Shown here piece after piece: positions 25,817-34,581 of a stretch of 39,701 nt of DNA. The stretch is from Gammaproteobacteria bacterium RIFCSPHIGHO2_12_FULL_38_11. GTDB lineage: Bacteria > Pseudomonadota > Gammaproteobacteria > Coxiellales > Coxiellaceae. Every line of letters begins with the position of its first letter. Position 1 is the first letter of the stretch. A program made the translations under genes and the position numbers. The notes under the pieces were generated by a model. That model was given only the letters and a program-made list of their open reading frames with translations, was not told the DNA's origin and did not search any database. Where the stretch lies: positions 1 through 39,701 of the forward strand of contig MGXX01000004.1 of the NCBI GenBank assembly GCA_001801515.1, in the 5' to 3' direction.

Positions 25817-26416
25817 ATGTCATTAGTAACAAGACCCGCACCTGATTTTGAAACACAAGCCGTTCTCGGAAATGGTGAAATTGTAAAATACCATTTTAAA
25901 ACAGAAACGAAAGGTAAATATGTTTTGGTTTTCTTTTACCCGCTCGATTTTACCTTTGTTTGCCCATCTGAATTAATTGCCCTAGATCACGCGATGAAAG
26001 AATTTAAAGCGCTTAATGTGGAAGTGTTGTCAGTATCAATTGATTCACAGTTTACGCATAATGCATGGCGTAATACGCCGATTAACAAGGGCGGTATTGG
26101 CGAAGTGAAATACACGATGATTGCAGATGTAACGCATTCGATTGCCCGTTCATATGGTGTTGAACATCCTGAAGCGGGTGTTGCATTGCGTGGCGCATTT
26201 ATTATTGATCGTGACGGCATAGTTCGGTCTGAAATAATTAATGATTTACCATTGGGTCGCAGCATGGCTGAAATTATCCGTATTATTGATGCATTACAAT
26301 TCACTGAAAAACACGGCGAAGTGTGTCCAGCTAATTGGAAAAAAGGCGATAAAGGGATGAAAGCATCCACTGCGGGTGTCGCTGCTTATTTGGCAGAAAA
26401 TGCAGATCAACTGTAA
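25817..26416 (+). CDS. ahpC: 2-Cys peroxiredoxin (alkyl hydroperoxide reductase C)
   Basis: Reduces hydroperoxides. 199 residues. Peroxidatic Cys49 is in FYPLDFTFVCPSEL, and resolving Cys170 is in HGEVCPANW. It contains the GGIG stretch (NKGGIGEVKYTM) associated with overoxidation-sensitive peroxiredoxins. GAGG lies 9 bases before ATG 25817. No AhpF partner is nearby, so thioredoxin or AhpD may be the reductant. It is divergent from sodB. A TTGACA hexamer at 25767-25772 could be a -35 element, but no good -10 sits at the proper distance. Confidence 0.96.
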   Translation: MSLVTRPAPDFETQAVLGNGEIVKYHFKTETKGKYVLVFFYPLDFTFVCPSELIALDHAMKEFKALNVEVLSVSIDSQFTHNAWRNTPINKGGIGEVKYTMIADVTHSIARSYGVEHPEAGVALRGAFIIDRDGIVRSEIINDLPLGRSMAEIIRIIDALQFTEKHGEVCPANWKKGDKGMKASTAGVAAYLAENADQL

Positions 26417-26422
26417 TATAAT

Positions 26423-26466
26423 CCCCCCAATAAAATAGCGGTATAGCCTATTTTTTACGAGGGGGG
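26423..26466. terminator. Strong hairpin between convergent ahpC and pdxB
   Basis: CCCCCC (26423-26428) pairs with GGGGGG (26461-26466), and an inner stem AAAATAG/CTATTTT (26432-26438 with 26448-26454) closes it. It starts 6 bases after the ahpC stop and ends 15 bases from the pdxB stop. The outer sequence AATCCCCCC recalls the G/C palindromic repeat family, which may have been recruited here as a terminator for both genes. Confidence 0.6.
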
Positions 26467-26481
26467 TTTAGTCCAATGGCA

Positions 26482-27483
26482 CTACCTTAAGCGATAATGT
26501 TTTCTCTCGTGCATAAAAACAGTTGCAATTTCATCATCTGTTTTGCAGTTTTGAAAAGCATTTTTAAATTGCTGGGTATGTGTCAGAGGATCATATTTCG
26601 GCGTTGATAATTTATTTCTGTTAGCAAAATTATTTTTTTGATGGGTGATTGATGGGTCCCATCCAAAAAATTGTGCAGCACTTTCATAAATCATTTCTGT
26701 TGCGCGGTATTTCGCTTCCATACTGTAACCGGCAATGTGCGGTGTTCCAATGATCACTTTATTCAGCAATTCAAGGGATATTTTGGGTTCATGCTCCCAT
26801 ACATCTAAACACAATGTAATATTTTTATGATTTAATAATGCTTGTTGATCAATAACACTGCCACGTGAGGTATTGATTAATACCGCACTTGATTTTATTT
26901 TTTTTAACAGTATTTCATTAATCATGTGATACGTTGGAAATAGCCCCGTTTTGGTTAATGGCGTGTGAATTGAAATTAAATCTGCATACGCTATTAATTC
27001 ATCTAACGAAACAAAATGATAACGTAATTTTTCGGTTAATAGCGGGTCATAAATTATTACATTAAATCCCAAGGCTTGTAATAAATCAGCAACCAGTCGA
27101 CCAATACGACCAAAGCCAATAATGCCCGCTGTTAATGTTGATCCGGTTAAATAATTTTTTTTCTGTAGAACGGCGATGCAGTCAGAAACATACTCAAAAA
27201 CAGCTTGTGAATTTGCGCCTGCGGCCGTGGCGAGGAAAATACTTTGCTGAGTGAGCCAATCTGTTTCAATGTGATCGGTGCCAGTGGTTGCGGTACCGAC
27301 AAATTTAACGGATGTGTTGTTCAATAAATGAGCATTAATTTTTGTTACGGTGCGCGTTAATAAAATATCTGCGTCAATTAAATCATGATGAGCTATAGAC
27401 TCACCGGGTAGCATAATAATGCTATCGCAGGGCGTAAAAAACTCAGCGATATAAGGGATTTTATCATCGGCCACTAGTTTCAA
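26482..27483 (-). CDS. pdxB: Erythronate-4-phosphate dehydrogenase
   Basis: Second step of pyridoxal phosphate synthesis by the DXP-dependent route. 333 residues against about 378 in E. coli; the C-terminal dimerisation part is shortened. The family start is KLVADDKIPY. GTATTGTDHIETDWL follows, the NAD motif is GIIGFGRIGRLVADLL, then INTSRGSVIDQQAL with the catalytic Arg, and a catalytic His in IGTPHIAGYSMEAK, which is specific for PdxB. The start is TTG 27483 with GAGAT upstream. It is divergent from the efflux operon. Confidence 0.95.
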   Translation of the reverse strand: MKLVADDKIPYIAEFFTPCDSIIMLPGESIAHHDLIDADILLTRTVTKINAHLLNNTSVKFVGTATTGTDHIETDWLTQQSIFLATAAGANSQAVFEYVSDCIAVLQKKNYLTGSTLTAGIIGFGRIGRLVADLLQALGFNVIIYDPLLTEKLRYHFVSLDELIAYADLISIHTPLTKTGLFPTYHMINEILLKKIKSSAVLINTSRGSVIDQQALLNHKNITLCLDVWEHEPKISLELLNKVIIGTPHIAGYSMEAKYRATEMIYESAAQFFGWDPSITHQKNNFANRNKLSTPKYDPLTHTQQFKNAFQNCKTDDEIATVFMHERKHYRLR

Positions 27484-27575
27484 AATTATCTCTTTATTTT
27501 GCTCATCTACGATTCAAAAAGATACAGGGTTCCTGTAGACTGGTAAAGTTCATTTAGGGACAAAAGGCAGTTTAG

Positions 27576-29201
27576 ATGCGGAAATTTCTCCTCATATTAT
27601 TTATAATGCAGCAAATAAGCTGTTTTAATGCTTATGCGCTTGAAGCATTGCCTGAGCCCACTGTTTCACCCGATACAGCAGCATTACCACCACCAGCCCC
27701 AGCCCGTTTCAAACCCACGCAAACAGATTGGTATGCCAAAGTGTATGGTGATTCTGTTGAGGGTCATCGTTTGTTGCGTCGTGCTGAAGCAGATTCAGAA
27801 TCCAGTTACCCCCATTCCTACGAGCCTGTTTTGGATGAAGGCGCTGCAAAATTACCCAATCCTGAATCGTTGCCGCCTGTCGCAAGACACATGAGTTTAT
27901 TTGAAGCGATTGCCTTATCGCTTCGGAGTAATCCTGCTGTCCGTATTGCAGAATTAAACCGAATCAGTAATAAATTTGCACTGGAAGTTGCATTACAACC
28001 ATCGAAAGTGCAGTGGTCTCCGTTTACATTAACATCAACAGTAGTGAATGGCGCTTATCCAACCTGGTCAACCGGAACCGGTATTGCTGTGAATGCGCCA
28101 TCGGGCACCAGCTTTTCAGATACGTATACGAATAATTTATTAGGCGGCATAGGTAATCAGGCTTTGCAGATCCAGCAGCAGATTTTGAAGGGATTTGGGT
28201 TTGCAGTGAATGACGTTCCTTATGAAAACGCTTATGACAATGAAAAAACAGCAAGACTTACTTTTAAAAATAGCGTGATTACTTCTGTTGTTGCGGTGAT
28301 CAACGCTTATCGCACATTGGTTCAAGCGTATGGTACGCTGGTTACTAATAAACAAAATTATACGAGCCAAGCGCAAGATGTTGCTAATGCTAAATTAGAA
28401 GTAGAAGCTGGGACCTTGGCACCCAGTGAATTGTTGCAAGAAGAATCCAGTGTGGCATCCGCACAATTGAGCGTGGTTCAGGCGCAACAATCCCTGCGCA
28501 CGGATTATCTCTTGTTTTTAACATCACTAGGCCTGAGATCGGATGCTAATATCATTATCGATCAATCCATTCACGTAAGAAATGCACACGTCCCAACATT
28601 AAAAAAATGTACTGAAATTGCATTAAAAACCAATATTAATTATTTGCAAGCTTTGTTAGCTTTGAAAATAACCAAGCGGGCGTTAATCACGGCAAAAGAT
28701 GCACGAAAATGGACTTTGAGTATGACTGCTGCCACAACGGTTGGCAGTCAACGCACAGCCTTAGGTTCACCGATTGCCAACACATCAACTAATCCTAGTT
28801 TGGCTTTTAGCTTGAGCGTTCCTATCGACCAAATTAATTTAAAACAAAATGAAGTAAACGCGAAAATTGCGATTGAAACAGCCGAAATGAATTTAACACA
28901 AACAAAAGAAACCTTAATCAGTAATGTCATGAATCAATGGGATCAAATTCGTAATGATCAAGAACAAATTAAAATTTCAGAAGATGGTGTGATACTAAAT
29001 GAGCAAACAGTGAAAAATTCGAAGTTACAATTAAAATATGGAAAAATACCTGCATTTCAATTAACCACCCTAGAACAAACTTTGTTGTCATCACAAATTG
29101 CATTGATTTCAACAAAAATTAGCTATTTAAATGATATAACAACGCTTTATCAAACATTGGGTATCACATTAGATAAATGGCACATTAAACTGAGATATTA
29201 A
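27576..29201 (+). CDS. TolC-family outer membrane efflux protein
   Basis: 541 residues with a signal peptide (MRKFLLILFIMQQISCFNAYA). A proline-rich linker is followed by the paired outer-membrane-efflux repeats: FEAIALSLRSNPAVRIAELN opens the first, and the long helices NKQNYTSQAQDVANAKLEVEA and TQTKETLISNVMNQWDQIRN form the periplasmic tunnel. It is first in a run of four genes. The gap to the next gene is 19 bp, so they form one unit with the adaptor and MacB-like pump. An operon-own TolC implies a dedicated exporter. The substrate is unknown. Confidence 0.9.
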   Translation: MRKFLLILFIMQQISCFNAYALEALPEPTVSPDTAALPPPAPARFKPTQTDWYAKVYGDSVEGHRLLRRAEADSESSYPHSYEPVLDEGAAKLPNPESLPPVARHMSLFEAIALSLRSNPAVRIAELNRISNKFALEVALQPSKVQWSPFTLTSTVVNGAYPTWSTGTGIAVNAPSGTSFSDTYTNNLLGGIGNQALQIQQQILKGFGFAVNDVPYENAYDNEKTARLTFKNSVITSVVAVINAYRTLVQAYGTLVTNKQNYTSQAQDVANAKLEVEAGTLAPSELLQEESSVASAQLSVVQAQQSLRTDYLLFLTSLGLRSDANIIIDQSIHVRNAHVPTLKKCTEIALKTNINYLQALLALKITKRALITAKDARKWTLSMTAATTVGSQRTALGSPIANTSTNPSLAFSLSVPIDQINLKQNEVNAKIAIETAEMNLTQTKETLISNVMNQWDQIRNDQEQIKISEDGVILNEQTVKNSKLQLKYGKIPAFQLTTLEQTLLSSQIALISTKISYLNDITTLYQTLGITLDKWHIKLRY

Positions 29202-29220
29202 AGAAGATTGTGGAGCAACT

Positions 29221-30378
29221 ATGCGAATCATTATTTTATTATTATCATGCGTTTTTTTATTAACAGCATGTGACCAAAAAAATAAAAAAAATAAAATTCA
29301 AAAAACGCAAATAATAGTGGCAAAATTGGAAACGCCGGTCAAGAAATTATATTTTACGGGTGATTTATTTCCCATTTCGACAAGCGCGGTGATTAGTCCT
29401 GTTGGGGGAAATATTTCAGCAATCGACTTTACTTATGGAGAACGCGTAAAGGATGGACAAAAATTATTGATTATTGATTCAAAGCCGTTATCCGATAGTT
29501 ATCGTAAAGCAGTTAATGATTTCTTAACAAAAAAACAAGCGTATGTGACGGGTAAAACAACTTTCGCCGGGACAGAAGTATTATATAAAGCGGGTGTGAT
29601 TGCAAAAAATGATTATATTACTGCGCAAACATCGTTTGATAGTGCGAAGTTAGATTATTTACAGTCGCAGTATGCATTAGAAAAAGTATTGCGCACAGCC
29701 AAGGTGGATTCAAAAAAAATTGAATCATTATCATTGTCTGATACCACCAAGGTAAATACAATTTTAGAGCGACGTTTTCAGCATATTGAAATTCCAGCAA
29801 CAGGAACAGGTGTTGCGTTATTTCCACAACCCAAAACAAATAGCGCAGGGGGTACCACATCAGGAAAATTGAGGGTGGGTGATTCTGTTAAGGAAGGCGA
29901 CCTCTTGCTATCCATTGGGGATTTGAGTGGATTGAGTGCTACTTTTGATGTGAGTGAAGTGGACATTGATCGTATTCGTGAAAATATGGCTGTGATTGTG
30001 ACGGGCAATGCATTCCCGGGTACACAATTGAAAGGCGTTGTGACGGCCGTTTCTGTGCAGGCAAATCAAGGGGGCGGTGGTGGCGGCGGTTTAAGCATGT
30101 TTACCGTTAAAATTAATATTCCGAAAATAGCTGTAGATGTTATCAAAAAAATTCGCGTGGGGATGACTGCCAAATTTGAAATTGATATTAAAGGCACGCC
30201 GCATATTATGTTGCCAGTGAATGCAGTGACACAACAAAATGGTAATAATGTTGTCATGGTCTCAGGTGCTAATGGAAAAATAAAAGCGACGCCGGTGTTA
30301 GTGGGTGAAACATCATCAACGCAAATTGTGATTATTAGTGGCGTGAATGTGGGCGATAAGGTAGTGGTGCCTGAATAG
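29221..30378 (+). CDS. MacA-like periplasmic adaptor lipoprotein
   Basis: 385 residues. The lipobox LLTAC at about residues 13-17 predicts a lipoprotein anchored in the inner membrane. The biotinyl-lipoyl halves are VISPVGGNISAIDFTYGERV and LRVGDSVKEGDLLLSIGD, separated by a helical hairpin. A barrel and membrane-proximal domain follow (VDIDRIRENMAVIVTG, VGMTAKFEIDI). A glycine run (GGGGGGG) sits in the barrel around residue 282. GGAG stands 6 bases before the start. It bridges the TolC protein and the ABC pump encoded next to it. No in-frame defects. Confidence 0.88.
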   Translation: MRIIILLLSCVFLLTACDQKNKKNKIQKTQIIVAKLETPVKKLYFTGDLFPISTSAVISPVGGNISAIDFTYGERVKDGQKLLIIDSKPLSDSYRKAVNDFLTKKQAYVTGKTTFAGTEVLYKAGVIAKNDYITAQTSFDSAKLDYLQSQYALEKVLRTAKVDSKKIESLSLSDTTKVNTILERRFQHIEIPATGTGVALFPQPKTNSAGGTTSGKLRVGDSVKEGDLLLSIGDLSGLSATFDVSEVDIDRIRENMAVIVTGNAFPGTQLKGVVTAVSVQANQGGGGGGGLSMFTVKINIPKIAVDVIKKIRVGMTAKFEIDIKGTPHIMLPVNAVTQQNGNNVVMVSGANGKIKATPVLVGETSSTQIVIISGVNVGDKVVVPE

Positions 30379-30402
30379 CGACAGTGAGCACGCATAGGCG
30401 AT

Positions 30403-30606
30403 GAATGAGCGAACGCGTGAGTCAGAAGCACGCACGCAGGAAGCGCCAGCTTCCTAAGTAAGTGCGTTGGGTGGCCCAGCGAAGTAAAAAAACGAAGCGC
30501 CAGACGTGTGAATGAGCGAACGCGTGAGTCAGAAGCACGCACGCAGGAAGCGCCAGCTTCCTAAGTAAGTGCGTTGGGTGGCCTAGCGAAGTAAAAAAAC
30601 GAAGCG
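30403..30606. repeat. Tandem 97-bp repeat in the macA-macB gap
   Basis: Two copies, 30403-30499 and 30510-30606, with a 107-bp period, differ by one base (C or T in the GGTGGC-C/T-AGCG part). Each holds a perfect hairpin AGGAAGC-GCCA-GCTTCCT. They are much more GC-rich than the flanking genes and encode nothing in a consistent frame, as 107 is not a multiple of 3. The second copy ends 7 bases before the ATPase start, which has no usual Shine-Dalgarno. Confidence 0.9.
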
Positions 30607-30613
30607 ACAAACT

Positions 30614-31315
30614 ATGATTAAGTTAGACAACGTAAAAAAATCCTACCGCATGGGCGATTCTATTTTCGAAGCGCTTAAAGGGATTAGCTTAACCATTGAA
30701 CAAGGAGAGTTGGTTGCAATTGTGGGTCCGTCGGGTTCTGGAAAATCTACGACAATGAATATTTTGGGCTTGCTAGATAAACCCACGAGCGGAAAATATT
30801 ATTTAGATGGTATGGACACATCGAAATTTTTAGGCGATGAATTATCGGCATTACGTAATAAGCGATTGGGTTTTATTTTTCAGCAATTTTTTTTATTACC
30901 CAAATTATCCGCAATTGATAATGTGATGTTACCTTTAACTTATCGTCATGAAGATAAATTAAGTGCGAAGGCCATGAGTGATTTAGCGATGGCGATGTTG
31001 GCAAAAGTCCATATGGAAAAATTTGCTCATCACCGTCCCACTGAATTATCTGGTGGACAACAGCAACGTGTTGCGATTGCCAGAGCCTTAATTGGAAAGC
31101 CGAGTATTATTATGGCGGATGAGCCGACAGGGGCGTTGGATACGAAAACAACGCAACAAATTATGGATTTATTAACGAGTCAAATGGAAGAGATAGGCGC
31201 GACAGTGGTGATTATTACGCATTCCTTAGAGGTTGCAGCACAGTGTCATCGCGCAATACATATTCGTGATGGTTTGCTAATTGATCCAGAAGCGCTAGAA
31301 AAAAAGAGTCATTGA
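30614..31315 (+). CDS. MacB-type ABC transporter ATP-binding protein
   Basis: 233 residues, the nucleotide-binding half of a LolD/MacB-type exporter. Walker A is VGPSGSGKSTTMNILG, the Q-loop is FIFQQFFLLP, the ABC signature is LSGGQQQRVAIARALIG, Walker B is IIMADEPTGALD, and the switch His is in IITHSLEVA. In E. coli MacB this domain is fused to the permease; here it is separate. Its stop overlaps the start of the permease gene (TGATG). The repeat pair fills the 235 bp upstream. Confidence 0.95.
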   Translation: MIKLDNVKKSYRMGDSIFEALKGISLTIEQGELVAIVGPSGSGKSTTMNILGLLDKPTSGKYYLDGMDTSKFLGDELSALRNKRLGFIFQQFFLLPKLSAIDNVMLPLTYRHEDKLSAKAMSDLAMAMLAKVHMEKFAHHRPTELSGGQQQRVAIARALIGKPSIIMADEPTGALDTKTTQQIMDLLTSQMEEIGATVVIITHSLEVAAQCHRAIHIRDGLLIDPEALEKKSH

Positions 31316-32505
31316 TGAAAATACTACCCTACATTCGAGAAGCCGTTGTGAATATCATGAGTGCGAAATTACGCTCATTTTTGGCTATTTTAGGTGTATT
31401 AGTAGGTACGGGGTCTGTTGTTGCCTTAATTTCATCAAGCCAATTAGCGACCGCGCATGCACTTGCGCAATTTAAATCTTTGGGTACAAATTTATTGTCA
31501 GTTAATATTCGCGACGCATCTTATGGGAAAAAAAGCGCTGATAGCAGAAATTTTCAATTATCCGATACGCCAAGATTACAGAAATCATCTTCCGAAATTA
31601 TGTTAGTGGCACCCTACACAATTGGTTTTCAATCAATGTATTTCGGTATTACTAATTTAAATGGTCAAATTATTGGTGCAACACAAACATTTGGAGAGAT
31701 TGCAAAAATTCACATTGATCGCGGACGTTTTGTTTCTTATTTAGATGCCCATAATTTTTTCTGTGTGATTGGCGCAAAGCTTGCAGATAAAATTAGTAAA
31801 GCAGGGCAGGATCCTTTGTTTAATCAAATTCGCGTGGGCAAGGAAATTTTTACTGTCATCGGTGTTATGAAACCCTGGCCTCGAAACATGTTTATTTTAG
31901 CAGACCTCAATACAAGTATTGTTATTCCAATACAAGCCGCTTCTTTTTTAGATAAAAACACCCACATCACAGATATTTTACTGCGATTGGTGAAACATCC
32001 TAATATTAATTTAGTGGAAAAACAAATTACGGCCGTGATGAAAACACTGTTACCAAAGAAAAAAGTGTCTTTTAATAGCCCATCGCAATTTATAAAATTG
32101 ATTGCGAAAAGTCGACAAACCTACACAATGTTATTAATTGCAATTGGCAGCATTTCATTGGTTGTGGGTGGCATTGGTGTAATGAATATTATGTTGGTTT
32201 CTGTTATCGAGCGTAAGCGTGAAATTGGTATTCGCATGGCGATTGGTGCGCGACAGATGGATATTTTGCGAATGTTTTTAATTGAATCTATTATGTTGAC
32301 ATTATTTGGCGGGTTTTTAGGTGTGGTTTTTGGTGTATTTACATCTTTTGTTTTAGCATTATTTTCGCATTGGCAATTTTATCTTTATGGAACGCCGGTC
32401 ATTTTAGGATTTGCTGTTTCCGTTCTTGTGGGGATTATGTCTGGGTTTTACCCTGCGTGGCGTGCATCGAAATTAGATCCAATTGAAACCTTGAATTCAG
32501 CTTAA
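31315..32505 (+). CDS. MacB-type ABC transporter permease
   Basis: 396 residues. One N-terminal membrane segment (about 18-40) is followed by a periplasmic MacB_PCD domain (about 45-270), then three C-terminal membrane segments of the FtsX domain. The FtsX signature VVGGIGVMNIMLVSVIERKR is clear, followed by EIGIRMAIGARQ. The start ATG 31315 overlaps the ATPase stop by one base, indicating translational coupling. With the adaptor and the TolC protein it completes a tripartite exporter of peptide, macrolide or siderophore type; the cargo cannot be told. Confidence 0.93.
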   Translation: MKILPYIREAVVNIMSAKLRSFLAILGVLVGTGSVVALISSSQLATAHALAQFKSLGTNLLSVNIRDASYGKKSADSRNFQLSDTPRLQKSSSEIMLVAPYTIGFQSMYFGITNLNGQIIGATQTFGEIAKIHIDRGRFVSYLDAHNFFCVIGAKLADKISKAGQDPLFNQIRVGKEIFTVIGVMKPWPRNMFILADLNTSIVIPIQAASFLDKNTHITDILLRLVKHPNINLVEKQITAVMKTLLPKKKVSFNSPSQFIKLIAKSRQTYTMLLIAIGSISLVVGGIGVMNIMLVSVIERKREIGIRMAIGARQMDILRMFLIESIMLTLFGGFLGVVFGVFTSFVLALFSHWQFYLYGTPVILGFAVSVLVGIMSGFYPAWRASKLDPIETLNSA

Positions 32506-32834
32506 ATCGGTTTAACTTAAAGTGTTTTAAGTTATGATGGTTTAAGTTGTTACATTCAACGCAATCAGAGATTACTATGTTTAGATCGAATTGATGCTTC
32601 ATACTATTATACTTATTTAAATAAAGTGTACGCCGTTCTCAACTTTTACAGCAACCTCTAACAGTGCCAATGGAAGCGAGAGCGCTAGCGACCGCGAAAC
32701 TTGCGCGTTCAATAACGTTTTTTTATGATCGGACAAATACGAACAAAACCCTGTTATTAAAGATGTAATACAGATGTCTTGTTTAGAAAAATAGTCTATA
32801 TTAAAACATATTGATTTTCAGGGAGGATATAATC
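32506..32834. other. Gene-free gap between the efflux operon and poxB
   Basis: No coding frame is convincing. At 32513-32534 there is a 9-bp inverted repeat TAACTTAAA/TTTAAGTTA with a 4-base loop, 8 bases after the permease stop, possibly a weak terminator; TTTAAGTT is repeated once more at 32541-32548. A GC-rich patch with AGCGCTAGCGACCGCG lies near 32682-32697. The poxB ribosome site GGGAGG is at 32821-32826. No promoter of good quality was found. Confidence 0.5.
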
Positions 32835-34562
32835 ATGCCGCGAGTAACTGTTGCAGATGTGTTAGTGGATACATTAGCAGGCGTGGGTGTTAAAAGAATT
32901 TATGGTGTAGTGGGCGATTCATTAAATGGAATAACAGATTCACTGCAACGAAAAAAAAATATCGCCTGGATTCATGCCAGACACGAAGAATCCGCTGCGT
33001 TGGCTGCAGGGGCAGAAGCGCAATTAACAGGTGACTTGGCAGTTTGCGCAGGCAGTTGTGGACCTGGCAATTTACATTTAATAAATGGTTTGTTTGATGC
33101 GCATCGTAGTGGTGCACCTGTACTTGCAATCGCAGCACAAATACCCACTGCTGAAATGGGTGGAAATTATTTTCAAGAAACGCATCCAGAAATTTTATTT
33201 CAAGAGTGCAGTTGTTTTTGTGAGTTGGTATCGTCACCCGATCAAATGCCAAGAATGTTGGCAATGGCAATACAAGCTGCTTTAACGCAAGGGGGTGTGG
33301 CCGTCTTGGTTATTTCAGGTGATATTGCATTGCAGAAAGCAGTAGATGAAAAACCGGCTACGTGGCCGCGTCGAGCAAACCCCATTATTACGCCAAGCCA
33401 TGATGAATTAATGCAAATGGCGACATTATTAAATGCAGGTAAGCGCGTAACATTATTGTGTGGGCATGGTTGTGCTGGTGCGCATGCAGAATTGATGCAG
33501 CTGTGTGATGCACTGAAATCCCCTGTGGTGCATGCATTACGCGGCAAAGAGCATGTTGAATATGACAATCCATACGATGTGGGAATGACCGGATTTATCG
33601 GGTTTTCTTCTGGTTATTACGCGATGGAAGATTGTGACACGTTATTGATGCTTGGCACTAATTTTCCTTACAGGCAATTTTATCCTTCGCATGCGAAAGT
33701 AATTCAGGTAGATATTTCTGGAACTGCTATTGGGCGTCGTTGCCCAGTTGATTTAGGTGTTATTGGTGATGTTAAAGAAACGATCCGTGTTTTATTGCCG
33801 TTATTAAAAAAGCATGACGATTCTACATTTCTTGATAAAGCAGTAAAACATTATCACAATGCGCGAAAAGGATTAGATGAATTGGCAACTGGAACATCCG
33901 GTAAACAATACATTCATCCGCAATACCTTGCAAAATGCGTCAGTGAAATTGCAGCAGACGATACCATTTTTTCATGCGATGTCGGAACGCCAACTGTGTG
34001 GGCAGCACGATATTTAAAAATGAATGGAAAACGTCGATTATTAGGTTCTTTTAATCACGGTACGATGGCTAATGCATTATCACAATGTATCGGTGCGCAA
34101 GCTACTTTTCCACATCGACAAGTTATTGCTTTGTGTGGTGATGGTGGCTTTACCATGTTGATGGGAGATTTTATTACACTTACACAGTCAAAATTGCCTA
34201 TTAAAGTTGTTATTTTTAATAATGGTGTTTTAGGTTTTGTTGAATTAGAAATGAAGGCGGCTGGATTTTTAGATTTTGGAACTGACTTACAAAATCCGGA
34301 TTTTGCAGCAATGGCAAATGCGATGGGTATTTATGGGAAGCGTGTGACTGATCCGGGTGATCTGAATACTGTTTTGCATGATGCATTTGCACATCCTGGT
34401 CCGGCATTAATCGATGTAGCGATTAATCGTATGGAATTGGCAATACCGCCAACAATTACCATTGAACAAATTAAAGGGTTTGGTTTATACACCACTAAAG
34501 CAATTATGGATGGACGCGGTGCAGAAGTACTTGAACTGGCAAAAAGTAATTTGTGGCGATAA
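32835..34562 (+). CDS. poxB: Pyruvate dehydrogenase (quinone) / pyruvate oxidase
   Basis: Thiamine-diphosphate flavoenzyme that turns pyruvate into acetate and CO2 and feeds electrons to quinone at the membrane. 575 residues, close to E. coli PoxB. The N-terminal PYR domain includes [20 protein letters not shown] and [16 protein letters not shown], where the Glu of HEE activates the cofactor. A central FAD domain follows. The ThDP-Mg motif is [15 protein letters not shown] to IFNNG. GGGAGG precedes ATG 32835 at 8 bases; the frame opens 8 codons earlier. It is followed after 19 bp by the malic enzyme gene. POX and acetolactate synthase are related, but the match to PoxB is the stronger. Confidence 0.92.
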   Translation: MPRVTVADVLVDTLAGVGVKRIYGVVGDSLNGITDSLQRKKNIAWIHARHEESAALAAGAEAQLTGDLAVCAGSCGPGNLHLINGLFDAHRSGAPVLAIAAQIPTAEMGGNYFQETHPEILFQECSCFCELVSSPDQMPRMLAMAIQAALTQGGVAVLVISGDIALQKAVDEKPATWPRRANPIITPSHDELMQMATLLNAGKRVTLLCGHGCAGAHAELMQLCDALKSPVVHALRGKEHVEYDNPYDVGMTGFIGFSSGYYAMEDCDTLLMLGTNFPYRQFYPSHAKVIQVDISGTAIGRRCPVDLGVIGDVKETIRVLLPLLKKHDDSTFLDKAVKHYHNARKGLDELATGTSGKQYIHPQYLAKCVSEIAADDTIFSCDVGTPTVWAARYLKMNGKRRLLGSFNHGTMANALSQCIGAQATFPHRQVIALCGDGGFTMLMGDFITLTQSKLPIKVVIFNNGVLGFVELEMKAAGFLDFGTDLQNPDFAAMANAMGIYGKRVTDPGDLNTVLHDAFAHPGPALIDVAINRMELAIPPTITIEQIKGFGLYTTKAIMDGRGAEVLELAKSNLWR

Positions 34563-34581
34563 TAAAAAAAGGGACATTATC

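Noticed and set aside
30066..30610. Minus-strand open frames with repeated sequence (LRFFTSLGHPTHLLRKLALP)
   Set aside because: They are the reverse reading of the tandem DNA repeat and of the adaptor gene; the 107-bp period breaks any single frame.
34462..34581. N-terminal extension of the malic enzyme by 40 codons
   Set aside because: It overlaps poxB, lacks a ribosome site, and the family start MQKREIEF with AAAGGGA is at 34582.
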